The translations under genes were made by a program, and so were the position numbers. 64,000 bases of DNA from Jidongwangia harbinensis (lineage in GTDB: Bacteria; Actinomycetota; Actinomycetes; Mycobacteriales; Micromonosporaceae). Position 1 is the stretch's first letter; the number at the start of each line of letters is the position of its first letter. Positions 1 through 8,432 of the stretch are shown here, in pieces. The DNA lies in the NCBI RefSeq assembly GCF_020216025.1, contig NZ_JAIWNC010000011.1, forward strand, positions 1 through 64,000, in the 5' to 3' direction. The notes under the pieces are model-generated. The model did not search any database. It was not told the DNA's origin and saw nothing but the letters and a program-made list of their open reading frames with translations.

Positions 1-153
1 CGCGAGCAGAAGATCCTCACCCTGCGCTTCTACGGCAACCTCACCCAGTCGCAGATCGCCGACCAGATCGGCATCTCCCAGATGCACGTCTCCCGGCTGC
101 TGACCAAGGCCCTCACCAAGCTCCGCACCCACCTGGCCAGCGACACCATCTGA
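1..153 (+). CDS. Sigma-70 factor of SigB/SigF type, C-terminal end (partial)
   Basis: Only the last 50 codons are in the window; the frame is open from base 1 and stops with TGA at 151. The residues match region 4 of a group 3 sigma factor (SigB/SigF/SigG class): a helix-turn-helix around SQIADQIGISQMHVSRLL that would contact the -35 box. Such factors drive general stress or sporulation genes in actinobacteria. Several genes in this window carry SigB-like promoters, so this factor or a paralogue is a plausible reader of them; that link is inference. A strong terminator follows at once. Confidence 0.85.
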   Translation, partial: REQKILTLRFYGNLTQSQIADQIGISQMHVSRLLTKALTKLRTHLASDTI

Positions 154-182
154 CGTCTGACACCATCTGACGGCTCTGTTCC

Positions 183-219
183 ACGAGGACGCCGGCCCGG
201 TTCGGGCCGGCGTCCTCGT
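183..219 (+). terminator. Intrinsic terminator after sigma gene
   Basis: A perfect 17-bp inverted repeat (183-199 with 203-219) with a 3-nt loop lies 30 nt after the sigma stop codon and just before the amylase gene. There is no long U tract, which is usual for high-GC actinobacteria. Confidence 0.8.
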
Positions 220-240
220 CCGTCCGCAAAGGGAGGCGCC

Positions 241-1572
241 ATGGAGCCGGACTGGGTCCGACATGCCGTGTGGTGGCAGGTGTACCCGCTCGGCTTCACC
301 GGGGCCTGGCCACGGCGGGACGGCGACGGCGACACGCACCGGCTGCGCCGGCTCGACGCCTGGCTGGACTACGCGGTGGAGATGGGCGCGTCCGGGCTGC
401 TGCTCGGCCCGGTCTTCGCCGCCGAGACCCACGGGTACGACACCGTCGACCTGCTCCGCATCGATCCGCGGCTGGGCGACGACGCGGACTTCGACGCGCT
501 GGTCGCCGCTGCACACGGGCGCGGCCTGCGGGTGCTGCTGGACGGCGTGTTCCACCACATCGGCCGCGGACATCCGGCCTTCCGGGCGGTGCTCGAGCAG
601 GGCCCGGCCGCGGCGACCGCCGGCTGGTTCCACCTCACCTGGCCGGACGGCCCGTGGCAGCCCGGGACCGAGCCGTCGTACGCGACGTTCGAGGGCCACG
701 ACGCGCTGGTCGCGCTCAACCATCAGGAGCCGGCGGTACGCGCCCACGTCGCCGAGGTGCTGGGGCACTGGCTGGACCGGGGCGCCGACGGCTGGCGGCT
801 GGACGCGGCGTACGCCGTACCCACCGAATTCTGGGCCGACGTCCTGCCCCGGGTGCGGGTACGGCATCCCGGCGCCTACTTCGTCGGCGAGGTCATCCAC
901 GGTGACTATCCGGACGTCGTGGCCCGGTCCACGATGGACGCGGTGACCCAGTACGAACTGTGGAAGGCGATCTGGAGCGGGCTCAACGAACGCAACTTCT
1001 TCGAACTCGACCATGCGCTGCAGCGGCACAACGACTTCCTGGACACATTCGTGCCGCTGACCTTCGTCGGCAACCACGACGTGACCCGCCTGGCCAGCCG
1101 GTTGACCGACGAGCGGGACATCCCGCTGGCGCTGGCCGTGCTACTCACCGTGGGCGGCACCCCCTCGGTGTACGCCGGCGACGAACACGGCTACCGCGGC
1201 GTCAAGGAGGATCGCGAGCACGGCGACGACGCGGTCCGCCCGCAGTTCCCGGCCCGGCCCGACGACCTCGCCCCGTACGGCTGGCCCACCTACCGTCTGC
1301 ACCAGGACCTGATCGGCCTGCGCCGCCGGCACGCCTGGCTGCACGCCGCACGTACCCGCCGGGTGCACCTGACCAACGAGCAGTTCGCCTACCAGGTCTC
1401 CGATGGTGACCACCGGTTGCTGGTGTGCCTGAACGTCGGCACCGAGCCCGCCGAGATCCCGGCGCCGCACGCCACCTCGGTGCTGAACGGCGAGGCCGAG
1501 CTGACCCATCCCGGCAGCGGCGACACGGTGGTCCGGCTGGCCCCGCACGCGTTCGCGGTACTCGGCACGTAA
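241..1572 (+). CDS. GH13 alpha-amylase family enzyme
   Basis: A cytoplasmic glycoside hydrolase of 443 residues acting on alpha-glucans or maltodextrins. All four GH13 conserved regions are visible: region I DGVFHH (101-106), region II GWRLDAA with the nucleophile Asp188, region III FVGEVIH with the acid/base Glu217, and region IV FVGNHD with Asp280. The C-terminal 75 residues look like the usual beta-sandwich domain. There is no signal peptide, so it probably works on internal glycogen breakdown products. The start ATG has GGGAGG nine bases upstream. Exact specificity (neopullulanase, cyclomaltodextrinase or alpha-glucosidase) cannot be read from the sequence. It stands alone between two terminators. 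Confidence 0.9.
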   Translation: MEPDWVRHAVWWQVYPLGFTGAWPRRDGDGDTHRLRRLDAWLDYAVEMGASGLLLGPVFAAETHGYDTVDLLRIDPRLGDDADFDALVAAAHGRGLRVLLDGVFHHIGRGHPAFRAVLEQGPAAATAGWFHLTWPDGPWQPGTEPSYATFEGHDALVALNHQEPAVRAHVAEVLGHWLDRGADGWRLDAAYAVPTEFWADVLPRVRVRHPGAYFVGEVIHGDYPDVVARSTMDAVTQYELWKAIWSGLNERNFFELDHALQRHNDFLDTFVPLTFVGNHDVTRLASRLTDERDIPLALAVLLTVGGTPSVYAGDEHGYRGVKEDREHGDDAVRPQFPARPDDLAPYGWPTYRLHQDLIGLRRRHAWLHAARTRRVHLTNEQFAYQVSDGDHRLLVCLNVGTEPAEIPAPHATSVLNGEAELTHPGSGDTVVRLAPHAFAVLGT

Positions 1573-1602
1573 AAAGGGTGCCCGTGGTGCGGGCACCCTT
1601 TT
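1572..1602 (+). terminator. Intrinsic terminator after amylase
   Basis: A 13-bp perfect stem (1572-1584 with 1590-1602, loop TGGTG) begins inside the TAA stop and ends in TTTT. The A/T-flanked stem can work in both directions and also serves the convergent microprotein gene at 1613. Confidence 0.85.
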
Positions 1603-1612
1603 ACGGACTAAC

Positions 1613-1768
1613 TCAGAACCAGACTTTTCGTCCGCCAACCGGACGGCCAACCGCGCCGAGAATCCACAGCACAGCGCCTACCACCAGCAAAATGATGCCG
1701 ATTGTGTACAGGATGGACACATCCAGGAAGATGCCCAACAGCAAGAGAATGAGGCCGAGAACCAGCAT
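1613..1768 (-). CDS. DUF6131-type membrane microprotein
   Basis: A 51-residue protein starting MLVLGLILLLLGIF and ending RPVGGRKVWF. It is two hydrophobic helices with a short loop and a conserved-looking GRPVGGR tail, the layout of the small DUF6131 family common in actinobacteria; its function is unknown. ATG at 1768 has a GGAG ten bases upstream, and the stop is TGA at 1613-1615. A SigB-like promoter (GATTG, 15-nt spacer, GGGTAT) lies about 50 bases upstream, which suggests stress-controlled expression. It is convergent with the amylase and shares its terminator. Confidence 0.7.
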   Translation of the reverse strand: MLVLGLILLLLGIFLDVSILYTIGIILLVVGAVLWILGAVGRPVGGRKVWF

Positions 1769-1814
1769 GGCGTTTGCTCCACTTCAACGTATGTCTTCGT
1801 TCTGCGCGCCACTG

Positions 1815-1840
1815 ATACCCATCGCTGCGAATTACCAATC
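1815..1840 (-). promoter_or_regulatory. SigB-like promoter for the DUF6131 gene
   Basis: On the minus strand GATTG (1840-1836), 15 bases, then GGGTAT (1820-1815). This fits the actinobacterial SigB consensus (GNNT, 14-16 bases, GGGTAY) and is nearly the same as the site before the CsbD gene at 35203-35227. The call rests on sequence match only. Confidence 0.5.
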
Positions 1841-2537
1841 ACGCCGCGAACGCCCGCGGGGCGGCAACTTTCGCGGCCCGGTCCTCCAGGTCGCACACGT
1901 GGTGGCCGGATCCAGGGACGGCAGACACACCGGCGCCGCACAGTGACCGATAAACGGCATTTAATGCGTAGATCTTGGCGGCGCCCGCAGATCTTGGAGC
2001 CGAATCGCCCCGTGAGGCCGTTTCGCGCAGGGGTTCGGCTCGCCCGCCAAGGTCTGTGACGCGCTCGGTCGAACGGTGACGGCGCCGACTTGAAGAACCG
2101 GTCAAACCGCACACCGTCCTCCCGCATGGCGTACCCCGAGATCCTGGTCACCCTCACCGCAGCAACGTCGCCACTGATCAACTCGCTCTCCGCCCGAAAT
2201 GCCACGCGCCCTCCCCCAACGTGTGGAGACGCGGCTCGCACCCCACCCGAAAACCACACACCCCCACGCCCCCACCCCAACGTGTAGAGACGCGGCTCGC
2301 ACCCCACCCGAAAACCACACACCCCCACGCCCCCACCCCCACGTGTAGAGACGCGGCTCGCTCAGCGCCTGAAACGCACACGCGCGGCATGCTGCCGACT
2401 GCGCTACATACGCCCGCGGAGCCGCCCTCTCTGCGCCGCCTCCGCCGATTGCGCCCGGCGTCCGCGCCGCCGACGGTCCGCCGAGCCTGGAATCCCCGAT
2501 CCCGCGGTGCGATGCAAGTAGATCGGCGTCGCGAGGG
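1841..2537. other. Gene-poor spacer with a 61-bp repeat array
   Basis: I see no convincing gene here: open frames on both strands are short, lack ribosome sites and have unnatural composition. The region holds the repeat array at 2221-2362. A 9-base word AGATCTTGG occurs twice near 1972-2000. The right edge carries the promoter for the coiled-coil gene. Confidence 0.5.
2221..2362. repeat. Tandem repeat, 61-bp unit, 2.3 copies
   Basis: Units begin GTGTGGAGAC at 2221 and GTGTAGAGAC at 2282 and 2343, so the period is exactly 61 bp. The first two units are almost identical; the third breaks off after GAGACGCGGCTCGC. The core is strand-asymmetric: C-runs (CACCCC, CCCCCAC) on the plus strand, G-runs on the minus. 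It is non-coding, possibly a transcription-end or structural element. Confidence 0.8.
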
Positions 2538-2562
2538 GGTTGCCTTCGATAGGGTCGGGTAT
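2538..2562 (+). promoter_or_regulatory. SigB-like promoter for coiled-coil gene
   Basis: GGTTG at 2538-2542, a 14-base spacer, and GGGTAT at 2557-2562. Transcription would begin near 2570, just before the ribosome site GGAAGGGAG at 2572-2580. This is a sequence match only. Confidence 0.5.
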
Positions 2563-2588
2563 GTCGTGGACGGAAGGGAGTGATGGCC

Positions 2589-3299
2589 ATGACCACACCC
2601 GCCACCTCTGCGCTGGACAACCGCCGGACGAAATCCTCGACGGCTAATGCGGCCGCGGAGAAGGCCCGTGCCGGCGTCACCGAACTGGACCACCGGCTGC
2701 AGACCAACGCGAACCTGATCGAGCAGCAGACCCAGGCGCTGCGCCATGCCGAGTCCGAGGCGAAACGGCTCAAGCGCGCCCTCAAACTCGCCGACACCGA
2801 GCGTGCCCGGCTCGCCAAGCAGCGGGCGAAGGCGGCCGCCCGGGCCTCGAAGGCGCAGGCCAAGGCGGAAGCGGCCGAGGCGAAGTACGACCAGGTGGTG
2901 CTGGCCGAGCTGGTCAAGCGGGAGAAGGCCCGGGACCGCGCCGAGGCCACCGCCGCCAGGGGCACGGCATCCGCACCCAGTCAGAACACGGCCGGCCCCA
3001 ATACCGCCGGCCAGAGCACAGCCGGAGCAGCCCGGAACACGGCCGGCCGGACCGCGGGCGCCCCGGCCCGGACCACGGCCGCCGAGGATAGCCCGGCCAC
3101 CCAGAACGGCCCGGCCGCGAGCACGCTGGCCACAGCCACCGCCGCCAAGACCACGGCGGCGAAGGCCACGGCGGCCAAGAGCCAGCCGTCGCCGCGCACT
3201 CGCGGCGCCAACCTGGATCCGCCACCCGAGAAGCCCGACCCGGGCACGGCCGAAGCGGTCAAGACCGCCGCCCGCCGGACCCGCCGCGCCGCCCGGTAA
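2589..3299 (+). CDS. Ala/Lys-rich coiled-coil protein with low-complexity tail
   Basis: I do not recognise this 236-residue protein. Residues about 20-110 form a long charged coiled coil rich in Ala, Lys, Glu and Arg (KAAARASKAQAKAEAAEAKY). The second half is low-complexity: repeated NTAG-type motifs, then Ala/Thr/Lys runs and a basic end (RRTRRAAR), reminiscent of histone-H1-like or nucleoid-binding tails. ATG 2589 is preferred over ATG 2583 and GTG 2580 because GGAAGGGAG ends only 2 bases before 2583 but 8 before 2589. A SigB-like promoter stands upstream and an 18-bp repeat array begins directly at the stop codon. A DNA-associated stress protein is possible but unproved. Confidence 0.65.
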   Translation: MTTPATSALDNRRTKSSTANAAAEKARAGVTELDHRLQTNANLIEQQTQALRHAESEAKRLKRALKLADTERARLAKQRAKAAARASKAQAKAEAAEAKYDQVVLAELVKREKARDRAEATAARGTASAPSQNTAGPNTAGQSTAGAARNTAGRTAGAPARTTAAEDSPATQNGPAASTLATATAAKTTAAKATAAKSQPSPRTRGANLDPPPEKPDPGTAEAVKTAARRTRRAAR

Positions 3300-3510
3300 C
3301 CGACCGCCACCCGGTAAGCGACCGCCACCCGGAAACCGAGCGCCACCCGGAAACCGAGCGCCACCCGGAAACCGAGCGCCACCCGGAAACCGACCGCCAC
3401 CCGGAAAGCGACCGCCACCCGGAAAGCAGCGCCACCAGGAAGCAGCGCCACCCGGAAAGCAGCGCCACCCGGAAAGCAGCGCCACCCGGAAAGCGACCGC
3501 CAGCCGATAC
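3300..3510. repeat. Tandem repeat array, 16-18-bp unit, 12 copies
   Basis: Twelve copies of a GCCACCCGGAAA-type unit start at 3306, 3324, 3342, 3360, 3378, 3396, 3414, 3431, 3447, 3464, 3481 and 3499. The first seven are spaced exactly 18 bp; later ones are 16-18 bp. The 3' end of the preceding gene (CCGCCCGGTAAC, containing its stop codon) already looks like a unit, so the array may have grown from the gene end. Length is likely variable between strains. Long shadow frames across it are artefacts of the period of three. Confidence 0.9.
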
Positions 3511-3524
3511 CTGGCCGCCGACGT

Positions 3525-3553
3525 GACCCCCGCCACTCCCGGCGGGGGTCTTC
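3525..3553 (+). terminator. Terminator after the repeat array
   Basis: A 10-bp perfect stem (GACCCCCGCC 3525-3534 with 3541-3550), 6-base loop, followed by TT. It separates the coiled-coil gene and its array from the HAD phosphatase. Confidence 0.7.
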
Positions 3554-3607
3554 CGCGTTCCGGGATAGGAAGAAGGGACGCGATCAACCGGGCGAGGTGG
3601 GTAGACG

Positions 3608-4237
3608 GTGAATCCGACGGACATCCGGGCCGTGCTCTTCGACATGGACGGCACGCTGGTCGACTCAGACGCGGCGGTGGAGCGCGCCTGGACCACCTGG
3701 GCGGCCGAGCACGGCGTGGACGCCGCCGGGGCGATCGCGCTGGCGCACGGCAGTCCGAGTGAGCGGACCGTACGCACGTTGCTTCCGCATCTCGACGAGG
3801 CGGCGGTGGCGGTGTCCGCGGCGCGGCAGTTGGAGCTGCAGTACGACGACCTGTCGGACGTCGCCGCCGCGCCGGGGGCGGTGGATCTGCTCGACCGGCT
3901 CCACCTGCCGTGGGCCGTGGTGACCAGTGCCGACGCCCGGTTGGCCAAGGCCCGGCTCGGCGTCGCCGGCATCGTCCCGCCGGTGCTGGTCACCACGGAC
4001 GACATCGCCGCCGGCAAGCCGGATCCGGCCGGCTACCTGCGGGCCGCGCAGATCATCGGGGTGCCGCCGCACACCTGCCTGGTGGTCGAGGACGCGGACG
4101 TGGGTCTGGCGGCGGCCCGGGCGGCCGGGGCGTACACCGCGGCGCTGCGCGGGCTCGACGGGGATCTGCGACTCGGGTCACTCGCCGACCTGGTGACGTG
4201 GTTCGGCTACCCGGCGGGCCCGGTGCGGGCCGCATAA
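3608..4237 (+). CDS. HAD-family phosphatase (beta-PGM-like)
   Basis: A 209-residue haloacid dehalogenase hydrolase of subfamily IA, probably a sugar-phosphate phosphatase or phosphoglucomutase-like enzyme. Motif I FDMDGTLVDSD (residues 11-21) gives the nucleophile and acid Asp pair; motif II is VVTSADA; motif III Lys is in AGKPDP; motif IV is VVEDADVGL. The helical cap follows motif I. The start is GTG with GAGGTGG upstream. Substrate cannot be told. The SDR gene follows 9 bases later, but a possible own promoter for that gene overlaps the end of this one. Confidence 0.85.
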   Translation: MNPTDIRAVLFDMDGTLVDSDAAVERAWTTWAAEHGVDAAGAIALAHGSPSERTVRTLLPHLDEAAVAVSAARQLELQYDDLSDVAAAPGAVDLLDRLHLPWAVVTSADARLAKARLGVAGIVPPVLVTTDDIAAGKPDPAGYLRAAQIIGVPPHTCLVVEDADVGLAAARAAGAYTAALRGLDGDLRLGSLADLVTWFGYPAGPVRAA

Positions 4238-4246
4238 TGGGCCGAT

Positions 4247-5092
4247 GTGGACAACGGTGACGGTGTGAAGCAGTTCGCCGGGCGGATCTGCGTGATCACC
4301 GGGGCGGCCGGCGGCATCGGGTCCGCGCTGGCGTTGGATCTGGCCCGGCGGGGTGCGGTCCTGGTGCTCGTCGACCGGGATGCGCCGGGGCTGGCCCGGG
4401 TGGCCGAGTCGGCCCGGGAGGCGGGCGCGGCGGCGGTGGACACGTACATGGTCGATCTGGCCGACGGCGGCGACCGCCTGGACCTGGCCGCGGAGGTGGC
4501 GGCCCGGCACGGCGGGGTGGATCTGCTGGTGAACAACGCCGGGGTGGTGCTGTCCGGCACGTTCGAGCAGGTCGACATGGCCGACTTCGACTGGCTGATG
4601 GAGGTCAACGTGCGGGCCGTGGTACGCCTGACGAAGGCGTTCCTGCCCCAGCTGCTGGCCCGGCCCGGGTCACACGTGGTGAACCTGTCCAGCCTGTTCG
4701 GGCTGCTCGCGCCGCCGACCCAGGTGGCGTACGCGACCAGCAAATTCGCGGTGCGCGGGTTCTCCGAGGCGCTGCGCCACGAACTCGCCGACCGCGGCGT
4801 CGGGGTGACGTCGGTGCACCCGGGCGGGGTGCGGACGAACATCGCGCTGAACGCCCGGATCAGCGGGCCGGACCCGGACGGTGTGCAGGCCGAGGCGGCG
4901 CGGCGGTTCTCCGAGAAGGCCCTGACGCTGCCGCCGGAGAAGGCCGCGCGCCGGATCGTGGCGGCGGTGCAGGCAGGCAAGCCGCGGGTGGTCATCACCG
5001 CGCCGGCGAAGCTGGCGGACCGGCTGGTCCGGATGATGCCCGGCCGGTACTGGACCGTCATCGGACTTCTCAGCCGGTCCGCCAAGCTCTAG
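4247..5092 (+). CDS. Short-chain dehydrogenase/reductase
   Basis: An NAD(P)-dependent SDR of 281 residues. It has the nucleotide-binding TGAAGGIG, the structural NNAG, and the catalytic Ser plus YATSK (Tyr and Lys) typical of classical SDRs. The extended C-terminus with conserved PEKAARRIV resembles membrane-associated ketoreductase-like SDRs. Start GTG 4247 is chosen because CATAAT lies 8 bases upstream as a possible leaderless -10; GTG 4265 is the alternative. The stop codon overlaps that of the convergent propeller gene (5089-5092). Substrate unknown. Confidence 0.8.
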   Translation: MDNGDGVKQFAGRICVITGAAGGIGSALALDLARRGAVLVLVDRDAPGLARVAESAREAGAAAVDTYMVDLADGGDRLDLAAEVAARHGGVDLLVNNAGVVLSGTFEQVDMADFDWLMEVNVRAVVRLTKAFLPQLLARPGSHVVNLSSLFGLLAPPTQVAYATSKFAVRGFSEALRHELADRGVGVTSVHPGGVRTNIALNARISGPDPDGVQAEAARRFSEKALTLPPEKAARRIVAAVQAGKPRVVITAPAKLADRLVRMMPGRYWTVIGLLSRSAKL

Positions 5093-6240
5093 CGGAACGC
5101 GGCGTACCGCTTGCGGGACTGGCCGGCGACGACGGTGAAGTCGCCGCCCGCGCCGAGCGCGCCGAGCGCCCGGTTCACCGCGAGGACGCGCACCCCGACC
5201 ACGCCGTTCGCCTGCGGTGCCCAGCCGGTCAGCGCACCGCTGCTGCCCACCGCGGCCAGCTTGACCCGGGACAGCGAACCGCCGGCGCAGGTGCCCTGGG
5301 CGCCGTTGGTCAGGGTCAGGCAGGCCCGGTCGAAGTGCCCGCCGACGAAGGTGACGCCGTTCAGCCGGACCACCGCGGTGGCGTCGCCGTCGAACAGCCG
5401 TTGCCACCGCACCGATCCGCGGGTGGTCCAGGCGATCGCCCGGCCGCCCTGGCCGCCGGTGGCCGCGTACACCCCGGTGCCGTCCACCGCGAGCGAGTTG
5501 ACCTGGGCGGGCGCCTTGGGCAGGAAGGTGCGGTCCACCGCGCCGCCGGTGCCGGCGAGCGCGGCCGCCCGTAGCGTGCCGCTGACGCCGTTGACCTTGT
5601 GGAACGAGCCGCCGGCGTAGACCTTGGTGCCGTAGCCGGTCAACGTGTAGACGGTGCCGTCCGCGCTGGGCCGCCACCCGGCGTCCAGGCCACCGCTGGT
5701 GAGCGAGAACGCGGCCAGGTTGCGGCGGCTGCTGCCGTTCACCGCGGAGAAGCTGCCGCCGACGTACAGCCTGCCGTTGCCGGCCCAGAGCGCGTGCGGC
5801 GTGCCGGCGACGGTGGGCTGGAACGCGCCCGGCCGGCCGGTGCCGGCGTCCAGCCGGGCCAGGTTGTCGCGGCGCAGACCGGAGATGGTGCCGAAGTCGC
5901 CGGCGGCGTACACCGCGGAGCCGCTCACCGCGAGCGCGCGGACGGTGCGGTCGGCGCCCGGGTTCCAGGCGAGCAGGGCGCCGGTGCGGGCGTCGAACGC
6001 GGCCAGCCGCCGCCTGGTGTGGGTGGTCCGGCCCCAGGTCGCGCTGGTGAACGAGCCGCCGACGTAGACGGTGTTGCCGCGGTAGGCGATCGCGTACACG
6101 CTGCCGTTGAAGGCCGGCACGGCCGAGGACCGGGTGCTGAGCGCGGACGCGGGTGCGGAGTGGACCGGTACGGCGACGGCCGTCGTGGCGACCGCAGCGG
6201 TTAGAAAACGGGCAAACCTTTGGAATCGCACATTTGACAT
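5089..6240 (-). CDS. Secreted beta-propeller (delta-60-repeat-like) protein
   Basis: A 383-residue exported protein. The signal peptide is residues 1 to about 33 (MSNVRFQRFARFLTAAV, cleavage near APASA). The mature part has at least six repeats with the pattern VYVGGSF / VYAAGDF / LYVGGSF / VYAGGSF, about 40-50 residues apart, as in delta-60 or PQQ-type beta-propellers. No catalytic residues are evident; such proteins bind or scaffold. ATG 6240 is preferred to an upstream in-frame start because it begins a proper signal peptide and overlaps the stop of the previous gene (TAATG), which implies translational coupling. Confidence 0.75.
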   Translation of the reverse strand: MSNVRFQRFARFLTAAVATTAVAVPVHSAPASALSTRSSAVPAFNGSVYAIAYRGNTVYVGGSFTSATWGRTTHTRRRLAAFDARTGALLAWNPGADRTVRALAVSGSAVYAAGDFGTISGLRRDNLARLDAGTGRPGAFQPTVAGTPHALWAGNGRLYVGGSFSAVNGSSRRNLAAFSLTSGGLDAGWRPSADGTVYTLTGYGTKVYAGGSFHKVNGVSGTLRAAALAGTGGAVDRTFLPKAPAQVNSLAVDGTGVYAATGGQGGRAIAWTTRGSVRWQRLFDGDATAVVRLNGVTFVGGHFDRACLTLTNGAQGTCAGGSLSRVKLAAVGSSGALTGWAPQANGVVGVRVLAVNRALGALGAGGDFTVVAGQSRKRYAAFR

Positions 6241-8372
6241 TAACCGTCGCGGGTGGCCGAAAGTGTCGACGGCGCGCCGCGGTAGTCCCGGTCCGGGACG
6301 GCGGCCGGCGGCGCCAGCTCCGGCGCGGCCGGCGACGGCGGCTGGTCGGCCTCGGCCGGCTCCGCGCGTAGCCCAAGCGCGGACAGCCACTCCGTCAGCT
6401 GGTGGTGCACCGCATCGGAGCCGTTCAGCTCGTCGTCGGTGACCCGCCAGCCCGCCGGGTGCACCAGCACCGCCTCGGTCTGCCAGCCGCCCAGGCCGCC
6501 GTGCGAGCCGACCAGTTCCTCGAACGCGGCGACCTCTTTCGTGTTCGGGTCCACCGCGCTGATCAGCACCAGGTCGCCCACGTGGGCGGTCTGCTGGTGC
6601 CGCACCAGGTCGGCGCGGGCGTGCCGCCCGTACGGCAGCAGCGGATCCACCCCGTCGACCGTGCCGTCGGTCAGCCGGTGCGTGCCGGCCGTACCGATCG
6701 CCACCGGCCCGTCCTCGTCCTGCACCACCACCAGGCCGATGCCCGGATGCGCGACCAGGCCCGCGATCAGCCGCGGATACTCCTGGTCGATCCGGGCGCG
6801 ATCCAGCCGGCCGGGGACCTGGGTCAGGTAGAGCAGCGCGAGGTTGCCGGAGGACACCACCAGCAGCGGCGCGATCGGCGGCTCCGGGAAGTCGGGTTCC
6901 TGGGTGGCCTCGGCCTCGGCCGGCGTCTGCGGTGCGGTCGCGGCGTCCGGGGCGGCGTATCGCTCGACCACCTCGTCCAGCGTCTCGCCCCAGCTCTGCC
7001 GGAAGGTGGGGCCCTGGCTCTGGCCATGGTCGGAGAGCACCACCAGGTGGTAGCGCCGGGCCGCCTCGGGTGCCAGGCGTTCCAGCACGCCGAGCATCCG
7101 GTCCAGGCTCTCCAGCTGACGCATCGACTCCGGCCGGGCCGGTCCGGCGTGGTGCGCCACCTCGTCATAGTCGACCAGATCGCAGTAGATCACCGGGGCG
7201 CCGCGGGCCATCTGCTCGGCGACCAGCGACACGTTGACGTCGCGCAGCAGCATCGCGGCCGGCCGCAGCGCGAGGAAGACGCCGGACCGGCTGACCCGCG
7301 GCACCAGGTTGCGCCGCCGCTGCAGGCGGGCCTGGTGCAGCTCGGTGATCACCTCGCCGACGCCGAGCACCAGGGCGCGGGTGAAGCCGTACGGCGACGC
7401 CATGAACGCCGCCCAGCCCCGCGCGGACCGGCCGGGCAGGGCGGCGTGGCTGACCGTCAGCAGGTTGGTCACCGCGTCCCCGGAGAACGCGTTGCCGATG
7501 CTGACACCGCCGTCCCGGAGCAGCCCGTTGCCGTCGCTGAGGCGCGACTCGATCACCGCGGCGTCCCGGGGGCGGTTGGACACCATCAGCCGCCCGGCGT
7601 CCTTCTCGAACCACCGGAACGCCGGGATGTGCCGGGACGCGCCGTGCAGGATGCCGGCCTGCGACGCCGGGGTGGTGGACGGCAGCCCGGTGTGCCAGCG
7701 GCGCATGGTGTGGCTGCCGGACCGCAGCCAGTGCCCGATCGTGGGCAGGTTGCCGGCCCGGATCGCCCACTTGAGCACGCCCACCGCCACGCCGTCGAGC
7801 TGGATGATCAGCATCCCCGGCTCGGTGCCCGGCCGCGGGCGGCGCAGGGTGAGCACCCGTCCGCCGGCCCGCCGGGACTGCCGCCGCCGCACCGCGCGCA
7901 TGAGACGCCGGTTCTCCTTGACGAACGTGTCGTCGGAGCCGCTGTCCGCCATCCAGTCCAGGATGGCCGCGAAGATCACCGCGAGGATCGCGGCCGCCAC
8001 CAGCGTGGGCAGGTTGCGGATCCGGTTGGCCGGGTCCAGCTCCAGCGCCACCACGATGACGATCACCTGGGCCACGACGCCGAGCAGCATCGCGCCCCAG
8101 CCGCCCAGCGCGGTGATGCCGACCAGCAGCAGCGGGCGCAGCACCGCGCCGACCGCGGCCACCAGCAGCACCAGGTTCAGGGTCTCGACGATGTCCGCGC
8201 TCGCCACGCCGGGCATCAGCCACAACGTCAGGGTGAGCACGACGAACGTCACCAGGGCACTGCGGAGCACCGCGCGCAGCCGGTTGCGCACCCGCCGCCA
8301 GCCCAGCAGCGCACGCAGGTCGGCGCGCCAGTGACGGGCCGGTTCGGGCGGGCTGCCGGTGCTTACGACCAC
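6240..8372 (-). CDS. Holin-like membrane domain fused to alkaline-phosphatase-fold domain
   Basis: A 710-residue protein with two parts. Residues about 35-145 hold four hydrophobic helices (VTFVVLTLTLWLMPGVAS and following), like the phage-holin/DUF families. From about 185 on comes an alkaline-phosphatase superfamily domain: metal Asp in IIQLDGVA, Thr nucleophile in STTPASQ, and the metal-site motifs DLVDYDEVAHHAG and LSDHGQSQG. It probably hydrolyses or transfers phosphate diesters outside the membrane, perhaps on a cell-wall polymer or lipid. The C-terminus is Pro/Ala-rich. Start GTG 8372. It is coupled (TAATG) to the propeller gene downstream. Confidence 0.8.
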   Translation of the reverse strand: MVVSTGSPPEPARHWRADLRALLGWRRVRNRLRAVLRSALVTFVVLTLTLWLMPGVASADIVETLNLVLLVAAVGAVLRPLLLVGITALGGWGAMLLGVVAQVIVIVVALELDPANRIRNLPTLVAAAILAVIFAAILDWMADSGSDDTFVKENRRLMRAVRRRQSRRAGGRVLTLRRPRPGTEPGMLIIQLDGVAVGVLKWAIRAGNLPTIGHWLRSGSHTMRRWHTGLPSTTPASQAGILHGASRHIPAFRWFEKDAGRLMVSNRPRDAAVIESRLSDGNGLLRDGGVSIGNAFSGDAVTNLLTVSHAALPGRSARGWAAFMASPYGFTRALVLGVGEVITELHQARLQRRRNLVPRVSRSGVFLALRPAAMLLRDVNVSLVAEQMARGAPVIYCDLVDYDEVAHHAGPARPESMRQLESLDRMLGVLERLAPEAARRYHLVVLSDHGQSQGPTFRQSWGETLDEVVERYAAPDAATAPQTPAEAEATQEPDFPEPPIAPLLVVSSGNLALLYLTQVPGRLDRARIDQEYPRLIAGLVAHPGIGLVVVQDEDGPVAIGTAGTHRLTDGTVDGVDPLLPYGRHARADLVRHQQTAHVGDLVLISAVDPNTKEVAAFEELVGSHGGLGGWQTEAVLVHPAGWRVTDDELNGSDAVHHQLTEWLSALGLRAEPAEADQPPSPAAPELAPPAAVPDRDYRGAPSTLSATRDG

Positions 8373-8432
8373 TCAGAAACGATCGCACAGCTCGCGGCCC
8401 GGATGGCCGTGAGGTCGGCAACGACACGTGAC

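Noticed and set aside
3300..3510. CRISPR array
   Set aside because: The units are contiguous 16-18-bp repeats without spacers and there are no cas genes.
2178..3587. A 469-codon minus-strand frame rich in FPGG repeats across the 18-bp array
   Set aside because: It is the shadow of a period-three repeat and of the plus-strand coiled-coil gene; it has no ribosome site and unnatural composition.
6240..8372. Prophage lysis gene (holin)
   Set aside because: The holin-like part is fused to a phosphatase domain and no phage genes are near.
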